A stretch of 57,658 bases of DNA from Pseudomonadota bacterium (GTDB lineage: Bacteria; Pseudomonadota; Alphaproteobacteria; Rhodospirillales; Magnetospirillaceae). This document shows, piece after piece, positions 49,457-57,540 of this stretch (position 1 is its first letter; every line of letters begins with the position of its first letter). The stretch is from the NCBI GenBank assembly GCA_023458315.1, contig JAEXAH010000102.1:1-57658 (forward strand), in the 5' to 3' direction. A program made the translations under genes and the position numbers. The notes below the pieces were generated by a model, which did no database searches, was not told the DNA's origin, and saw only the letters and a list, made by a program, of their open reading frames with translations.

Positions 49457-49557
49457 TACGGAAAAGCCGCCGTCACCGCCAGAATTGTTGCAGTGCCAAA
49501 TTCCATGCTATTCAAGCTTTTCCTAAAATGAAGAACCCACGTCCAAGAGGGATCGAG

Positions 49558-50295
49558 ATGGAAGACGACAGCAAGCAATTGGCCCAGGCGGTGATCGACG
49601 CGGTGCGCCGCATGGCGGTGCATTACGGCCTGTGGTTCGCGGGCGCCGCCGACAAGTTCGGCGTGGACAAGGCGCTGGAGATGGAAAAGGACGCGGGCGA
49701 CCGCGCCACCGCCATCATGATCGACCGGCTGTGCGCCACCTTGGGCGCCGACAAGGATGCCGACGGCCTGCCCGCCGCCCTGACCGGCCTGGGCGCGGAA
49801 AAGCTGTCCAAGCTGCTGGAGGCCATGGCCGTCAACTGGCTGGCCCTGGACGGCGTGTGGTTCCAGGCGGTGGAAACCCGCGAGGGCATGGACGCCGCCA
49901 AGGCGATCAACGATGCCTGCTGGGCGCGGTTCTCGCCGCTGGAGGCGGCCCGCATCAAGCAATTGCAGGGCCTGCCCGACCAGGGCGGCCTGGAGGCCCT
50001 GGCGGGCACCTTCCTGCACCGCATGTATGGCGCCATCAACGAACAGAAGGTGTTCTTCGAGCCCGACGGCGCCCTGGTCATGCAGATGACCAAGTGCCGG
50101 GTGCAGAACGCCCGCCAGCGCAAGGGCCTGCCCGATTACCCGTGCAAGTCGGCGGGCGTGGTCGAATATTCCACCTTCGCCGCCACGGTGGACAAGCGCA
50201 TCGAATGCGAATGCATCGCCTGTCCGCCCGATCCGCACCCGGCCGATTATTTCTGCGCCTGGCGCTTCCGCCTCAAGGAAGACGCGGCGGAATGA
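49558..50295 (+). CDS. DUF6125-type protein of unknown function
   Basis: This 245-residue soluble protein contains AVNWLALDGVWFQAVETREG near residue 100. Its cysteine-rich C-terminus has CRVQNARQRKGLPDYPCKS, ECECIACPPDPHPADYFCAW and several conserved cysteines that could bind a metal or cluster. I recall this as the DUF6125 family; its function is unknown to me. The ATG at 49558 follows AAGAGGGA. It is divergent from the modBC operon, with a ModE-type palindrome between them, so molybdenum-linked expression is plausible. A terminator follows. Confidence 0.75.
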   Translation: MEDDSKQLAQAVIDAVRRMAVHYGLWFAGAADKFGVDKALEMEKDAGDRATAIMIDRLCATLGADKDADGLPAALTGLGAEKLSKLLEAMAVNWLALDGVWFQAVETREGMDAAKAINDACWARFSPLEAARIKQLQGLPDQGGLEALAGTFLHRMYGAINEQKVFFEPDGALVMQMTKCRVQNARQRKGLPDYPCKSAGVVEYSTFAATVDKRIECECIACPPDPHPADYFCAWRFRLKEDAAE

Positions 50296-50300
50296 CGGCA

Positions 50301-50325
50301 AAGGGGCGCTGCGGCGCCCCTTTTT
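50301..50325 (+). terminator. Terminator after the DUF6125 gene
   Basis: A GGGGCGC/GCGCCCC stem extended by A-T pairs, with a 4-base loop, is followed by five T residues. Confidence 0.88.
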
Positions 50326-50496
50326 CGTGTCAAGCCGAATAATTCCGTAGAATCACGGTGTTCTAGGACCAAAGCCCAGCCCTTACAGTGCCCCGTCATT
50401 TCGACGCCACATTCCGTCGTCTTCCGGGGGCCGGCCCGGCGCCAGCGCGCCGCGTCTTCCATCCCCCGTGGAGCACCGGCCGGGGAGATTGAAGAC

Positions 50497-51765
50497 ATGA
50501 GTGACATGGTGATGCTGAACCACGCCCTGAAGCGCCTCGACGATGCCGCCCGGCATACCGAGGTCCACCCCGAGGTTCTGGAAAAGCTGCGCCATCCCAA
50601 GGAAACGCTGAGCACCCGGCTGATGATCCGCATGGATGACGGCTCGCGCCGTTCGTTCATCGCCTGGCGCTGCCGCTATGACGACACCCGCGGCCCGACC
50701 AAGGGCGGCATCCGTTTCCACCCCGCCTCGACCGTGGACGAAGTCACCACCCTGGCGTTCTGGATGACCTTCAAGTGCGCGGTGATGAACCTGCCCTACG
50801 GCGGCGGCAAGGGCGCCGTGCAGGTGGACCCGCGCGCCCTGTCGCGCGCCGAGCTGGAACGCCTGTCGCGGTCCTATGTCCAGGCGTTCGCGGGGATGAT
50901 CGGCCCCGACCGCGACATTCCGGCGCCCGACGTCTACACCAATTCCATGATCATGGGCTGGATGGCCGACGAATACAGCTCGATGGTGCGCCAGCCCAGC
51001 CCGGCGGTGATCACCGGCAAGCCGATCCCGCTGGGCGGCTCGCTGGGCCGCGACGACGCCACCGCGCGCGGCGGCTATTACCTGCTGAAGCACCTGGAAA
51101 ACGAACTGGGCCTGGCCCGTTCGGCCAAGCGGGTGGTGGTGCAGGGTTACGGCAACGCCGGCATGCACATCGCCAACCTGCTGCATGACGACGGCTACAA
51201 GATCGTCGGCATCTCGGATTCGCGCGGCGCCATCTGGTCGGCCGACGGCCTGGACCCGCGCGCGGTGTCCGAGGTCAAGGCGGCCAAGGGTTCGGTGGTC
51301 GATTACGCCGCCACCGGCCGCGCGGCGGTGCTGGACGCCGACGACCTGCTGGGCCTGGAATGCGAGGTGCTGGTCCCCGCCGCCCTGGAAGACCAGATCC
51401 ACGCGGGCAATTCCGGCGCCATCAAGGCCCGGGTGCTGCTGGAACTGGCCAACGGCCCCGTGACCTCCGAGGCCGACGCCATCCTGGAGGCCAAGGGCAT
51501 CACCGTGCTGCCGGATATCCTGGCGAATGCGGGCGGCGTCACGGTATCCTATTTCGAATGGGTCCAGAACCGTCAGGGCTATTACTGGTCGACCAAGGAG
51601 GTGCACGAGCGCCTCAAGACCATCATGGAAACCGAAGGCCGCCACGTATGGGATACCTCGCGCAGCAAGAGCGTCTCCATGCGCACCGCCGCCTATGTCC
51701 ACGCGCTTCAGCGTCTGTCCGACGCCATCGCCGGACATGGAACCCAGGCGTATTTCACCGCCTGA
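50497..51765 (+). CDS. gdhA: Glutamate dehydrogenase
   Basis: This 422-residue enzyme interconverts glutamate with 2-oxoglutarate and ammonium. Catalytic lysines Lys69 (GPTKGGIRF), Lys93 (TFKCAVMNLPY) and Lys105 (YGGGKGA) and the catalytic Asp in RDIPAPDVYTN are all present. The Rossmann motif is VVVQGYGNAG near residue 210. It lies 52 bases before a MASE1 kinase gene, and a degenerate paralogue is encoded 2.2 kb downstream on the other strand. The cofactor (NAD or NADP) cannot be told from the motif alone. Confidence 0.95.
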   Translation: MSDMVMLNHALKRLDDAARHTEVHPEVLEKLRHPKETLSTRLMIRMDDGSRRSFIAWRCRYDDTRGPTKGGIRFHPASTVDEVTTLAFWMTFKCAVMNLPYGGGKGAVQVDPRALSRAELERLSRSYVQAFAGMIGPDRDIPAPDVYTNSMIMGWMADEYSSMVRQPSPAVITGKPIPLGGSLGRDDATARGGYYLLKHLENELGLARSAKRVVVQGYGNAGMHIANLLHDDGYKIVGISDSRGAIWSADGLDPRAVSEVKAAKGSVVDYAATGRAAVLDADDLLGLECEVLVPAALEDQIHAGNSGAIKARVLLELANGPVTSEADAILEAKGITVLPDILANAGGVTVSYFEWVQNRQGYYWSTKEVHERLKTIMETEGRHVWDTSRSKSVSMRTAAYVHALQRLSDAIAGHGTQAYFTA

Positions 51766-51817
51766 GCACCGGGACGGGGGGGCGCGCCGCGCCACCCCGG
51801 ACCGCCCCGATCCCGGA

Positions 51818-53383
51818 ATGCACGGCGTGATCGCCCATCCGCTGTTCGCCCCCGCCTTCCTGGCGCTGTTCCTGGCGGTGGACCACGCCACCTTCGTGCA
51901 CCAAGCCCCGGCGCTGAACCTGACGCCGTGGAATCCGCCGGCCGGGCTGTATGTCGCCCTGCTGCTGGCGGCGCCGCCCCGTCACGCCATCCCCCTGACC
52001 TTCGTCGCCCTGATGCTGGGCGACCTGCTGGTGCGCGGCGGCCCCGCGCCGCTGCCGCTGCTGCTGGCCACCAATCTGGCCATCACCGCCGCCTATGCCG
52101 TCGCCGCCGCCGTGCTGCAGCGGCGTCTGCACCTGCACCCGGCGCTGGACCGGCCGCGCCAGTTGATCGCCTTCGTCGCCATCACCCCGCTGGCCGCCGC
52201 CGCCGCCGCGCTGGGCTTCGTCGCGCCCTATGCCCTGGCCGGGACGGTGCCGTGGCACGGCGCGGTGCAATATTGGGCGGGCGACGTCATCGGCGTGCTG
52301 GCGGTGGCCCCGGCGGTGCTGGTGGCGCTGCACGGCACGCAATCGGACGGGCCGCGCGTCGGCGCCGCCGAGACGCTGGCCCAGGCGGTGGCGGTGCCCA
52401 CCGCGTTGTGGCTGACCTTCGGGCCGCTGGCCGCCGATCCGTCCAAGCTGTACCACCTGCTGTTCCTGCCGGTGGTGTGGATCGCCCTGCGGCGCGGCCT
52501 GCCCGGCGCGGCGGCGGCAACCCTGGGCATGCAGGTGGGCGTGGTGCTGGCCCGTCCGCCGGGCGGCGGCGACATCTTTTACGATCAGTTGCTGATGGCG
52601 GCGCTGACCGCCACCGGCCTGCTGGTCGGGGCCATCGTCGGCGAGCGCTGGCGGCTGGACGCCGCCCTGCGGCGGCGCGAGGCCGAACTGGCGCGGGTCG
52701 CCCGCCTCAGCCTGCTGGGCGAGATGGCGTCGTCCCTGGCCCATGAACTGAACCAGCCGCTGTTCACCACCATCAACTACACCAAATCCAGCCGCGCCCT
52801 GCTGCTGCGCGACGGCGGCGCCAGCACGGCGGCGCTGGACCTGATGGGCCGCGCGGTGGCCGAGGCCGAACGCGCCGCCGAGGTGCTGCGCGGCATCCGT
52901 GGTTTTCTGCGCCAGGAAGGCGGCGCCGGACGGGTCAAGCTGGCGGCCAGCGTGCGCGAGGTGCTGGCCCTGACCCGCCCCGATTTGCAACGGCACGGCA
53001 TCACCGTGACCGTGGACCTGCCCGCCGAAATGCCCGACCTGTGGACCGACAAGGTGCAGTTGGATCAGGTGCTGCTGAACCTGCTGCGCAACAGCATCGA
53101 CGCCCTGGCCGAACATCCCGGCCCCACGCGCGAGATCGTGGTGTCCGCCCACCCGGCGGGCGGAATGGCGGTGGTGTCGGTGGCCGATTCCGGCCCCGGC
53201 GTGCCCGCCGACAAGATCGCGCCGCTGTTCGACCTGTTCTTCACCACCAAGCCGTCGGGCATGGGGTTGGGCCTGCCCATCTGCCGCTCGCTGGTCGAAA
53301 GCCACGGCGGCCGCTTGTGGCTGGACCGCAACGGCCCGGACGGTGCCTGTTTTTCCTTCACCCTGCCGACGGCGACGCCATGA
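51818..53383 (+). CDS. MASE1-type membrane histidine kinase
   Basis: This 521-residue kinase has an N-terminal MASE1-like sensory region with about eight membrane helices (residues 8-275) and no periplasmic loop of size. The HisKA domain has LGEMASSLAHELNQPLFTTI (His309), typical of the DctB/FixL group, followed by an HATPase_c domain with N-box NLLRNSIDAL, G1 DSGPGV and G2 GMGLGLPICRSL. Its stop overlaps the regulator start (ATGA). The ATG at 51818 has a weak ribosome-binding site; GTG at 51827 is an alternative. The signal is unknown. Location behind gdhA suggests nitrogen or carbon status. Confidence 0.9.
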   Translation: MHGVIAHPLFAPAFLALFLAVDHATFVHQAPALNLTPWNPPAGLYVALLLAAPPRHAIPLTFVALMLGDLLVRGGPAPLPLLLATNLAITAAYAVAAAVLQRRLHLHPALDRPRQLIAFVAITPLAAAAAALGFVAPYALAGTVPWHGAVQYWAGDVIGVLAVAPAVLVALHGTQSDGPRVGAAETLAQAVAVPTALWLTFGPLAADPSKLYHLLFLPVVWIALRRGLPGAAAATLGMQVGVVLARPPGGGDIFYDQLLMAALTATGLLVGAIVGERWRLDAALRRREAELARVARLSLLGEMASSLAHELNQPLFTTINYTKSSRALLLRDGGASTAALDLMGRAVAEAERAAEVLRGIRGFLRQEGGAGRVKLAASVREVLALTRPDLQRHGITVTVDLPAEMPDLWTDKVQLDQVLLNLLRNSIDALAEHPGPTREIVVSAHPAGGMAVVSVADSGPGVPADKIAPLFDLFFTTKPSGMGLGLPICRSLVESHGGRLWLDRNGPDGACFSFTLPTATP

Positions 53384-54033
53384 CCCCATCTCCGCCCACC
53401 GTATTCATCGTCGACGACGACGACGCCGTCCGCCACTGCCTGTCGGTGATCTGCGACCTGGCCGGGTTGCCGTGCCGCACCTTCGCCGACGCCGCCGCCT
53501 TCATCGCCGCCCACGACCCGGCGCAAAGCGGCTGCCTGGTGGTGGACCAGCGCATGCCGGGCATGAGCGGCCTGGAAGTGCAGCAATGGATGGCGGCACA
53601 GCCGCTGGCCCTGCCGGTGATCCTGATCACCGGCCATGGCGAGGTGCCGCTGGCGGTCAACGCCTTTCGCGCCGGGGCCTGGGATTTCCTGGAAAAGCCG
53701 TTCGACGACCAGTATTTCATCGGCCGGGTGCGCGCCGCCCTGGAGCACGACGCCGCCCGCCGCCGCGAGGCGGCCGAGCGCGCCCAGGCCGCCGCGCGCT
53801 ATCGCCGTCTCAGCCGCCGCGAACGGGCGGTGCTGGAATTGCTGGTGCGCGGCCTGCCCAACAAGCTGGTGGCGTCGGAACTGGACATCGGCATCCGCAC
53901 GGTGGAAAGCCACCGCGCCAACGTGCTGAAGAAGATGGGGGCGCCCAGCCTGTGCGACCTGACGCGGCTGGCCTTGCTGCTGGACCTTGGGGACGGCGCC
54001 GCTACAGAGGATAAACCGGCGGACCGTTCCTGA
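53380..54033 (+). CDS. FixJ-family response regulator
   Basis: This 217-residue regulator has a receiver domain with Asp12-Asp13-Asp14, phosphoacceptor Asp56 (LVVDQRMPGMSG), Thr in LITGHG and Lys in FLEKPFDD, all intact. The C-terminal LuxR-type helix-turn-helix (about 145-210; LSRRERAVLELLVRGLPNK and TVESHRANVLKKMG) binds DNA. It is translationally coupled to the MASE1 kinase by an ATGA overlap, so they form a cognate pair. Its last 32 bases overlap, on the opposite strand, the end of the GDH-like gene. The target genes are unknown; gdhA is an obvious candidate. Confidence 0.94.
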   Translation: MTPSPPTVFIVDDDDAVRHCLSVICDLAGLPCRTFADAAAFIAAHDPAQSGCLVVDQRMPGMSGLEVQQWMAAQPLALPVILITGHGEVPLAVNAFRAGAWDFLEKPFDDQYFIGRVRAALEHDAARRREAAERAQAAARYRRLSRRERAVLELLVRGLPNKLVASELDIGIRTVESHRANVLKKMGAPSLCDLTRLALLLDLGDGAATEDKPADRS

Positions 54034-55228
54034 GTCCGGCGGTGAAGTCGTGCGCGGTGGTCAGCGCCGCCGCCCGCAAATCGGCGTCACGCTCGGCGAT
54101 GGCCGCCAGCCCCTCGGTGAAGCGTTGCAGCAGCCGCGCCCGCAAGGCCGCCGCCGACCAGTCGCAGCGATGGCGCCGTTGCAGATGGCGCAGATGGGCC
54201 AGGATCGGCGCGCCGCCGCTGGCCACCATGTGCGGAATCACCCGACCGTCGCGCGCCGCCAGCCCCGCCTCGGCCGCCGGATCGCAGGAATCCGGGACCA
54301 GTTCGACCACGGTGGCGCCGCGCCGCAAATGGGCCAGCGCCCGTTTGTCGAAGCGGCCGCCGCCCGCCACCACCACCACTTCCGCCCCGGCGACCCACGG
54401 CGTTTCCAGGTCGCGGCTGCCGCGATCGCCCACCAGGGCGGCCAGACCGTCCTCGGCGGCCATGGCGCAGGTCAGTTCGGACGGCGACAGCCCGACGCAA
54501 TTGCCCACCGCCGCGCGGCCGTCGCCCGCCGCCACCAGCCGCCAGCCCGCCGCCGCCATGTGCCGCGCCAGCACCTGCGCGGTGCGGTCCCAGCCGTCCA
54601 GCGCCCAGCTTCCCGGTCGGGGGTGGAACCGCCGCAATGCCGCCAGGGTGCCCAGCGCCACCGCGTCCTCGCGTACCGGATCGGCCACCTGATACCACGC
54701 CCCCGGACCGCTCCAGCGCAGGGCGTGGCGTTCGCCGGTCAGCCACCCGGCAGGCAGGGTGCCAGACCCCACCAGCCCGCAGCGCGGCGCGCACAGCGCC
54801 ATGTCGGGAAAGGCCCGGTAAAAGGCCAGGCAGATACGGTCCAGATCGGCCGGACTGGCGGTGTCGGGCACCTGGGCGATGCCGCCGCAGGCGCCGCCAT
54901 AGGGCAGATGGAAGGCGGCGCATTGCAGCGCCCCGGCCCGGGCCGCCGCCGCGTCGGAATCGTCCGCCACCTCGGCGGCGAAGCGCACGATGCCCATGGA
55001 GGGATGGCCGGGCAGGTCGCACCGGCTGCGCCAGGCGGGGAATTCGGCCCAGCGGCCGTCACTCAGCCGCACGCCGATCTCGACGCCGCCATCGCGCCAT
55101 TCGCGCGCGGGCGGCGACACCACCCGCGACGCCGACACGCCGGTTTGCACTTCTCGGAAAGACAAAGCCGCCACCGTCGCTGAACCAAGCCGCCTTGCAC
55201 AGTACAGAGCCCGGCGCCGCAGGTTCAC
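54002..55228 (-). CDS. Glutamate dehydrogenase-like protein lacking catalytic residues
   Basis: This protein has up to 408 residues and aligns by eye along the GDH at 50.5 kb: RWAEFPAWRSRCDLPGHPSM, then LQCAAFHLPYGGACGG, then a remnant Rossmann region. All three catalytic lysines are replaced (Met78, Gln102, Cys114 in this numbering). The catalytic Asp region reads CAPRC instead of APDVY. The NAD motif GxGxxG is lost (GWDRTA). The open frame is long and intact, so it is not a simple pseudogene. It is probably a pseudoenzyme, perhaps a sensor or a partner of GDH or of the adjacent two-component pair. The GTG at 55228 is uncertain; a later start near residue 28 is possible. Confidence 0.75.
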   Translation of the reverse strand: MNLRRRALYCARRLGSATVAALSFREVQTGVSASRVVSPPAREWRDGGVEIGVRLSDGRWAEFPAWRSRCDLPGHPSMGIVRFAAEVADDSDAAAARAGALQCAAFHLPYGGACGGIAQVPDTASPADLDRICLAFYRAFPDMALCAPRCGLVGSGTLPAGWLTGERHALRWSGPGAWYQVADPVREDAVALGTLAALRRFHPRPGSWALDGWDRTAQVLARHMAAAGWRLVAAGDGRAAVGNCVGLSPSELTCAMAAEDGLAALVGDRGSRDLETPWVAGAEVVVVAGGGRFDKRALAHLRRGATVVELVPDSCDPAAEAGLAARDGRVIPHMVASGGAPILAHLRHLQRRHRCDWSAAALRARLLQRFTEGLAAIAERDADLRAAALTTAHDFTAGLRNGPPVYPL

Positions 55229-55237
55229 CCCCGGGAA

Positions 55238-55888
55238 CTACGGAACGGGCCGCTTGACGCAGCCGGACAGGAACACCCGCACGGCCTGGGCGGCGATGGC
55301 GGCGCGCTCGTGCCGGTCGGGCACCGGGGCCACGCCCAGCAGCACGTCGAAATAGCGGGACGACATGACCAGATGGTGGAACTGGTCGGCGGCGACCGCC
55401 GCGTCCTCGACCACCAGACCGCCGCTGGCGGCATGGCGGTCCAGGAACGCCACCATCTCGGTCATCAGGATCGAACGGGCATGGGTGCCATAGGCCCGCC
55501 CCAGTTCGGGAAAACGCGGCGATTCGGCGAAGAACAGGCGCATCAGGCTGATGCTGTCGGGCAGATAGATCACGTCCAGCAGGCAGCGGGCCATGTGCAG
55601 CAAGCCGTCGCCGACCGCGTGCGGCTGCCGCGACATATGGGCCAACTGGCCGCGGAACCCGGCGGTGGCGTCGTCGATGCAGCGCTCGAACAGCCCCTTC
55701 TTGCCGCCGAAATGGCGGTAAAGGGTGGTCTTCGCCACCCCGGCGGCAGCGGCGATGCCCTCCAGGCTCGATGCGCCGTAGCCCTGGTCCAGGAACATTC
55801 GGCGGGCGATGTCGAGAATATGCCGCAGACGCCGTTCGCTTTCCGCCGCCGCCGGTCTGCCGGGTCTGCGCTCCACCGCCTCAGCCAC
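55238..55888 (-). CDS. TetR-family transcriptional regulator
   Basis: This is a repressor-type regulator of 216 residues. The N-terminal helix-turn-helix (about residues 20-70) contains SSLEGIAAAAGVAKTTLYRHF. The C-terminal ligand-binding domain is typical of the AcrR/RutR-like group; its ligand is unknown. The GTG at 55888 follows GGAGG at good spacing; the frame continues to 55960 without support. It is divergent from motB, and the perfect-arm palindrome at 55980-56004 is the likely operator. It ends 10 bases from the start of the GDH-like gene on the same strand. Confidence 0.9.
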   Translation of the reverse strand: MAEAVERRPGRPAAAESERRLRHILDIARRMFLDQGYGASSLEGIAAAAGVAKTTLYRHFGGKKGLFERCIDDATAGFRGQLAHMSRQPHAVGDGLLHMARCLLDVIYLPDSISLMRLFFAESPRFPELGRAYGTHARSILMTEMVAFLDRHAASGGLVVEDAAVAADQFHHLVMSSRYFDVLLGVAPVPDRHERAAIAAQAVRVFLSGCVKRPVP

Positions 55889-55979
55889 CTTCGCCTCCTT
55901 GTTTCCTTGCCGTGATGCTAGTGCCACGCCGCTGGCTGCGTCGAGGTTTTTGCACACCACGTCCCCACGCCGGTCTGTT

Positions 55980-56004
55980 ATAAAACGATACCGTATCGTT
56001 TTAT
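55980..56004. promoter_or_regulatory. Probable TetR operator between tetR-type gene and motB
   Basis: Arms ATAAAACGATA and TATCGTTTTAT are perfect 11-base complements around CCG. Size and symmetry fit a TetR-family operator. It lies 19 bases before the motB ATG, overlapping where its promoter must be. Confidence 0.8.
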
Positions 56005-56022
56005 TAAATCCCGGACCCCGCC

Positions 56023-56922
56023 ATGGACAACGCCCCGGTCATCATCAAGCGCCCGAAAAAGGTGGTGGGCGGCGCCCATCACGGCGGCGCCTGGAAAGTC
56101 GCCTATGCCGACTTCGTCACCGCCATGTGGGCGTTCTTCATGCTGCTGTGGCTGCTGAGTTCGGTGACGGAAGAGCAATTGCAGGGCATTTCCAACTATT
56201 TCGCGCCGACCATGGCCTCGAAAAGCCAGTCGGGGGCGGGCGGCATGCTGGGCGGTCAGGTGATCGGCGAAGGCGCCCAGACCTCGAACACCGCGTCGCC
56301 ATCCCTGGTGCAGCACCTGCCGCCATCCACCTTCGGCGCGGGCGGCGAGGATCTGACCGCCGCCGCCGAACCCGAACCCGAGCAAGGACTGTCGGAACAG
56401 GAATTCCGCGAACGCCTGCGCGAGCGCGAGGACCAGCGTTTCGACAAGGCCGCCGCCGCCTTGCGTCAGGCGGCCCAGGGCATCCCCGAACTCAAGCAGT
56501 TCCAGGGCAGCCTGCTGGTGGACAACACCCCCGACGGCCTGCGCATCCAACTGACCGACCAAGAGGGCATCGCCATGTTTCCGTCGGGCAGTTCCGCCAT
56601 GTACGGCCACACCCGGGCCATGCTTGACCTGATCGCCCGGGTGGTCAACCAATTGCCCAACCGCGTCACCGTTTCCGGCCATACCGACGCCACGCCGTTC
56701 CAGGATCCGTCCGGCTATGGCAATTGGGAATTGTCCGCCGACCGGGCGCTGGCCGCCCGCCGGGGCCTGGTGGCGTCGGGCGTGCCCGAGGGCAAGATCC
56801 GGCGGGTGTTCGGCGCCAGCGACCAGGAACCGCTGGACACCGCCAATCCCCGCGCCCCCAGGAACCGCCGCGTCACCATCACCGTGCTGCGCGGGGCGGA
56901 CGACGCCGCCCCCGAACGCTGA
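56023..56922 (+). CDS. motB: Flagellar motor protein MotB
   Basis: This 299-residue stator protein has a short basic cytoplasmic start (IKRPKKVVGG). One membrane helix (about residues 25-48) contains YADFVTAMWAFFMLLWLL, including the proton-accepting Asp. A periplasmic linker and a C-terminal OmpA-like peptidoglycan-binding domain follow (about 165-290; VSGHTDATPF and SADRALAARRGLVASG). It would anchor the flagellar stator. No motA is adjacent, which is unusual, and the promoter is covered by a TetR-type operator. Confidence 0.92.
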   Translation: MDNAPVIIKRPKKVVGGAHHGGAWKVAYADFVTAMWAFFMLLWLLSSVTEEQLQGISNYFAPTMASKSQSGAGGMLGGQVIGEGAQTSNTASPSLVQHLPPSTFGAGGEDLTAAAEPEPEQGLSEQEFRERLREREDQRFDKAAAALRQAAQGIPELKQFQGSLLVDNTPDGLRIQLTDQEGIAMFPSGSSAMYGHTRAMLDLIARVVNQLPNRVTVSGHTDATPFQDPSGYGNWELSADRALAARRGLVASGVPEGKIRRVFGASDQEPLDTANPRAPRNRRVTITVLRGADDAAPER

Positions 56923-57001
56923 TCCGGCGCAGGGGGCTTGCATCGGCGGACGACAACGGTGATCGTGCGGACCAAATCCGCCCCGGACATTCGGACCGAC
57001 C

Positions 57002-57421
57002 ATGATCCCCGTCACCCGCCGCATCGCCCTTGACGACAAGGAAATCGAGGAAACCTTCGCCCGCGCCTCCGGCCCCGGCGGCCAGAACGTCAACAAGGTG
57101 GAAACGGCGGTGCAGTTGCGCTTCGACGTGCGCAATTCCCCGTCCCTGCCCGACGAGGTCAAGGCACGGCTGGAACGGCTGGCCGGGCGGCGGCTGACGC
57201 TGGACGGCGTGCTGATCATCACGGCGCAGGAACACCGTTCCCAGGACCGCAACCGCGCCGAGGCCCTGGCCAAGCTGCTGGAGCTGATCCGCGAGGCGGC
57301 CAAGCCGCCGCCGCCCAAGCGCAAGCCCACCAAACCGACCAAGGGCAGCCAGCAGCGCCGCCTGGACAGCAAGGGCAAGCGCGGCGCCATCAAGAAGATG
57401 CGCTCGGCCCGGCCCGAGTGA
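57002..57421 (+). CDS. arfB: Peptidyl-tRNA hydrolase ArfB (ribosome rescue)
   Basis: This 139-residue release-factor-like protein (YaeJ/ArfB) rescues stalled ribosomes. The catalytic GGQ is in ASGPGGQNVNKVETAV near residue 30. The C-terminal tail is long and highly basic (PPPPKRKPTKPTKG to KKMRSARPE), which enters the empty mRNA channel in ArfB. It lacks the codon-recognition domains of release factors. It stands about 80 bases after motB, and a repeat-rich region follows. Confidence 0.94.
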   Translation: MIPVTRRIALDDKEIEETFARASGPGGQNVNKVETAVQLRFDVRNSPSLPDEVKARLERLAGRRLTLDGVLIITAQEHRSQDRNRAEALAKLLELIREAAKPPPPKRKPTKPTKGSQQRRLDSKGKRGAIKKMRSARPE

Positions 57422-57458
57422 TACCGGCCAACCTTGTGACAGGCTACGGAAGAACCAG

Positions 57459-57486
57459 CGTCATTGCCGCGCAAGCGGGAATGACG
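57459..57486. repeat. Palindromic repeat downstream of arfB
   Basis: CGTCATTGCCGC and GCGGGAATGACG form 12-base arms with one mismatch around GCAA. This is the common proteobacterial CGTCATTCCCGC-type intergenic palindrome. It may also serve as a transcript-end hairpin for arfB. Confidence 0.7.
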
Positions 57487-57540
57487 GGAAAATGGGGACA
57501 TCGCGGATTTGCGGGTCTGTTTGCCCGGCAACCGTTTCCG

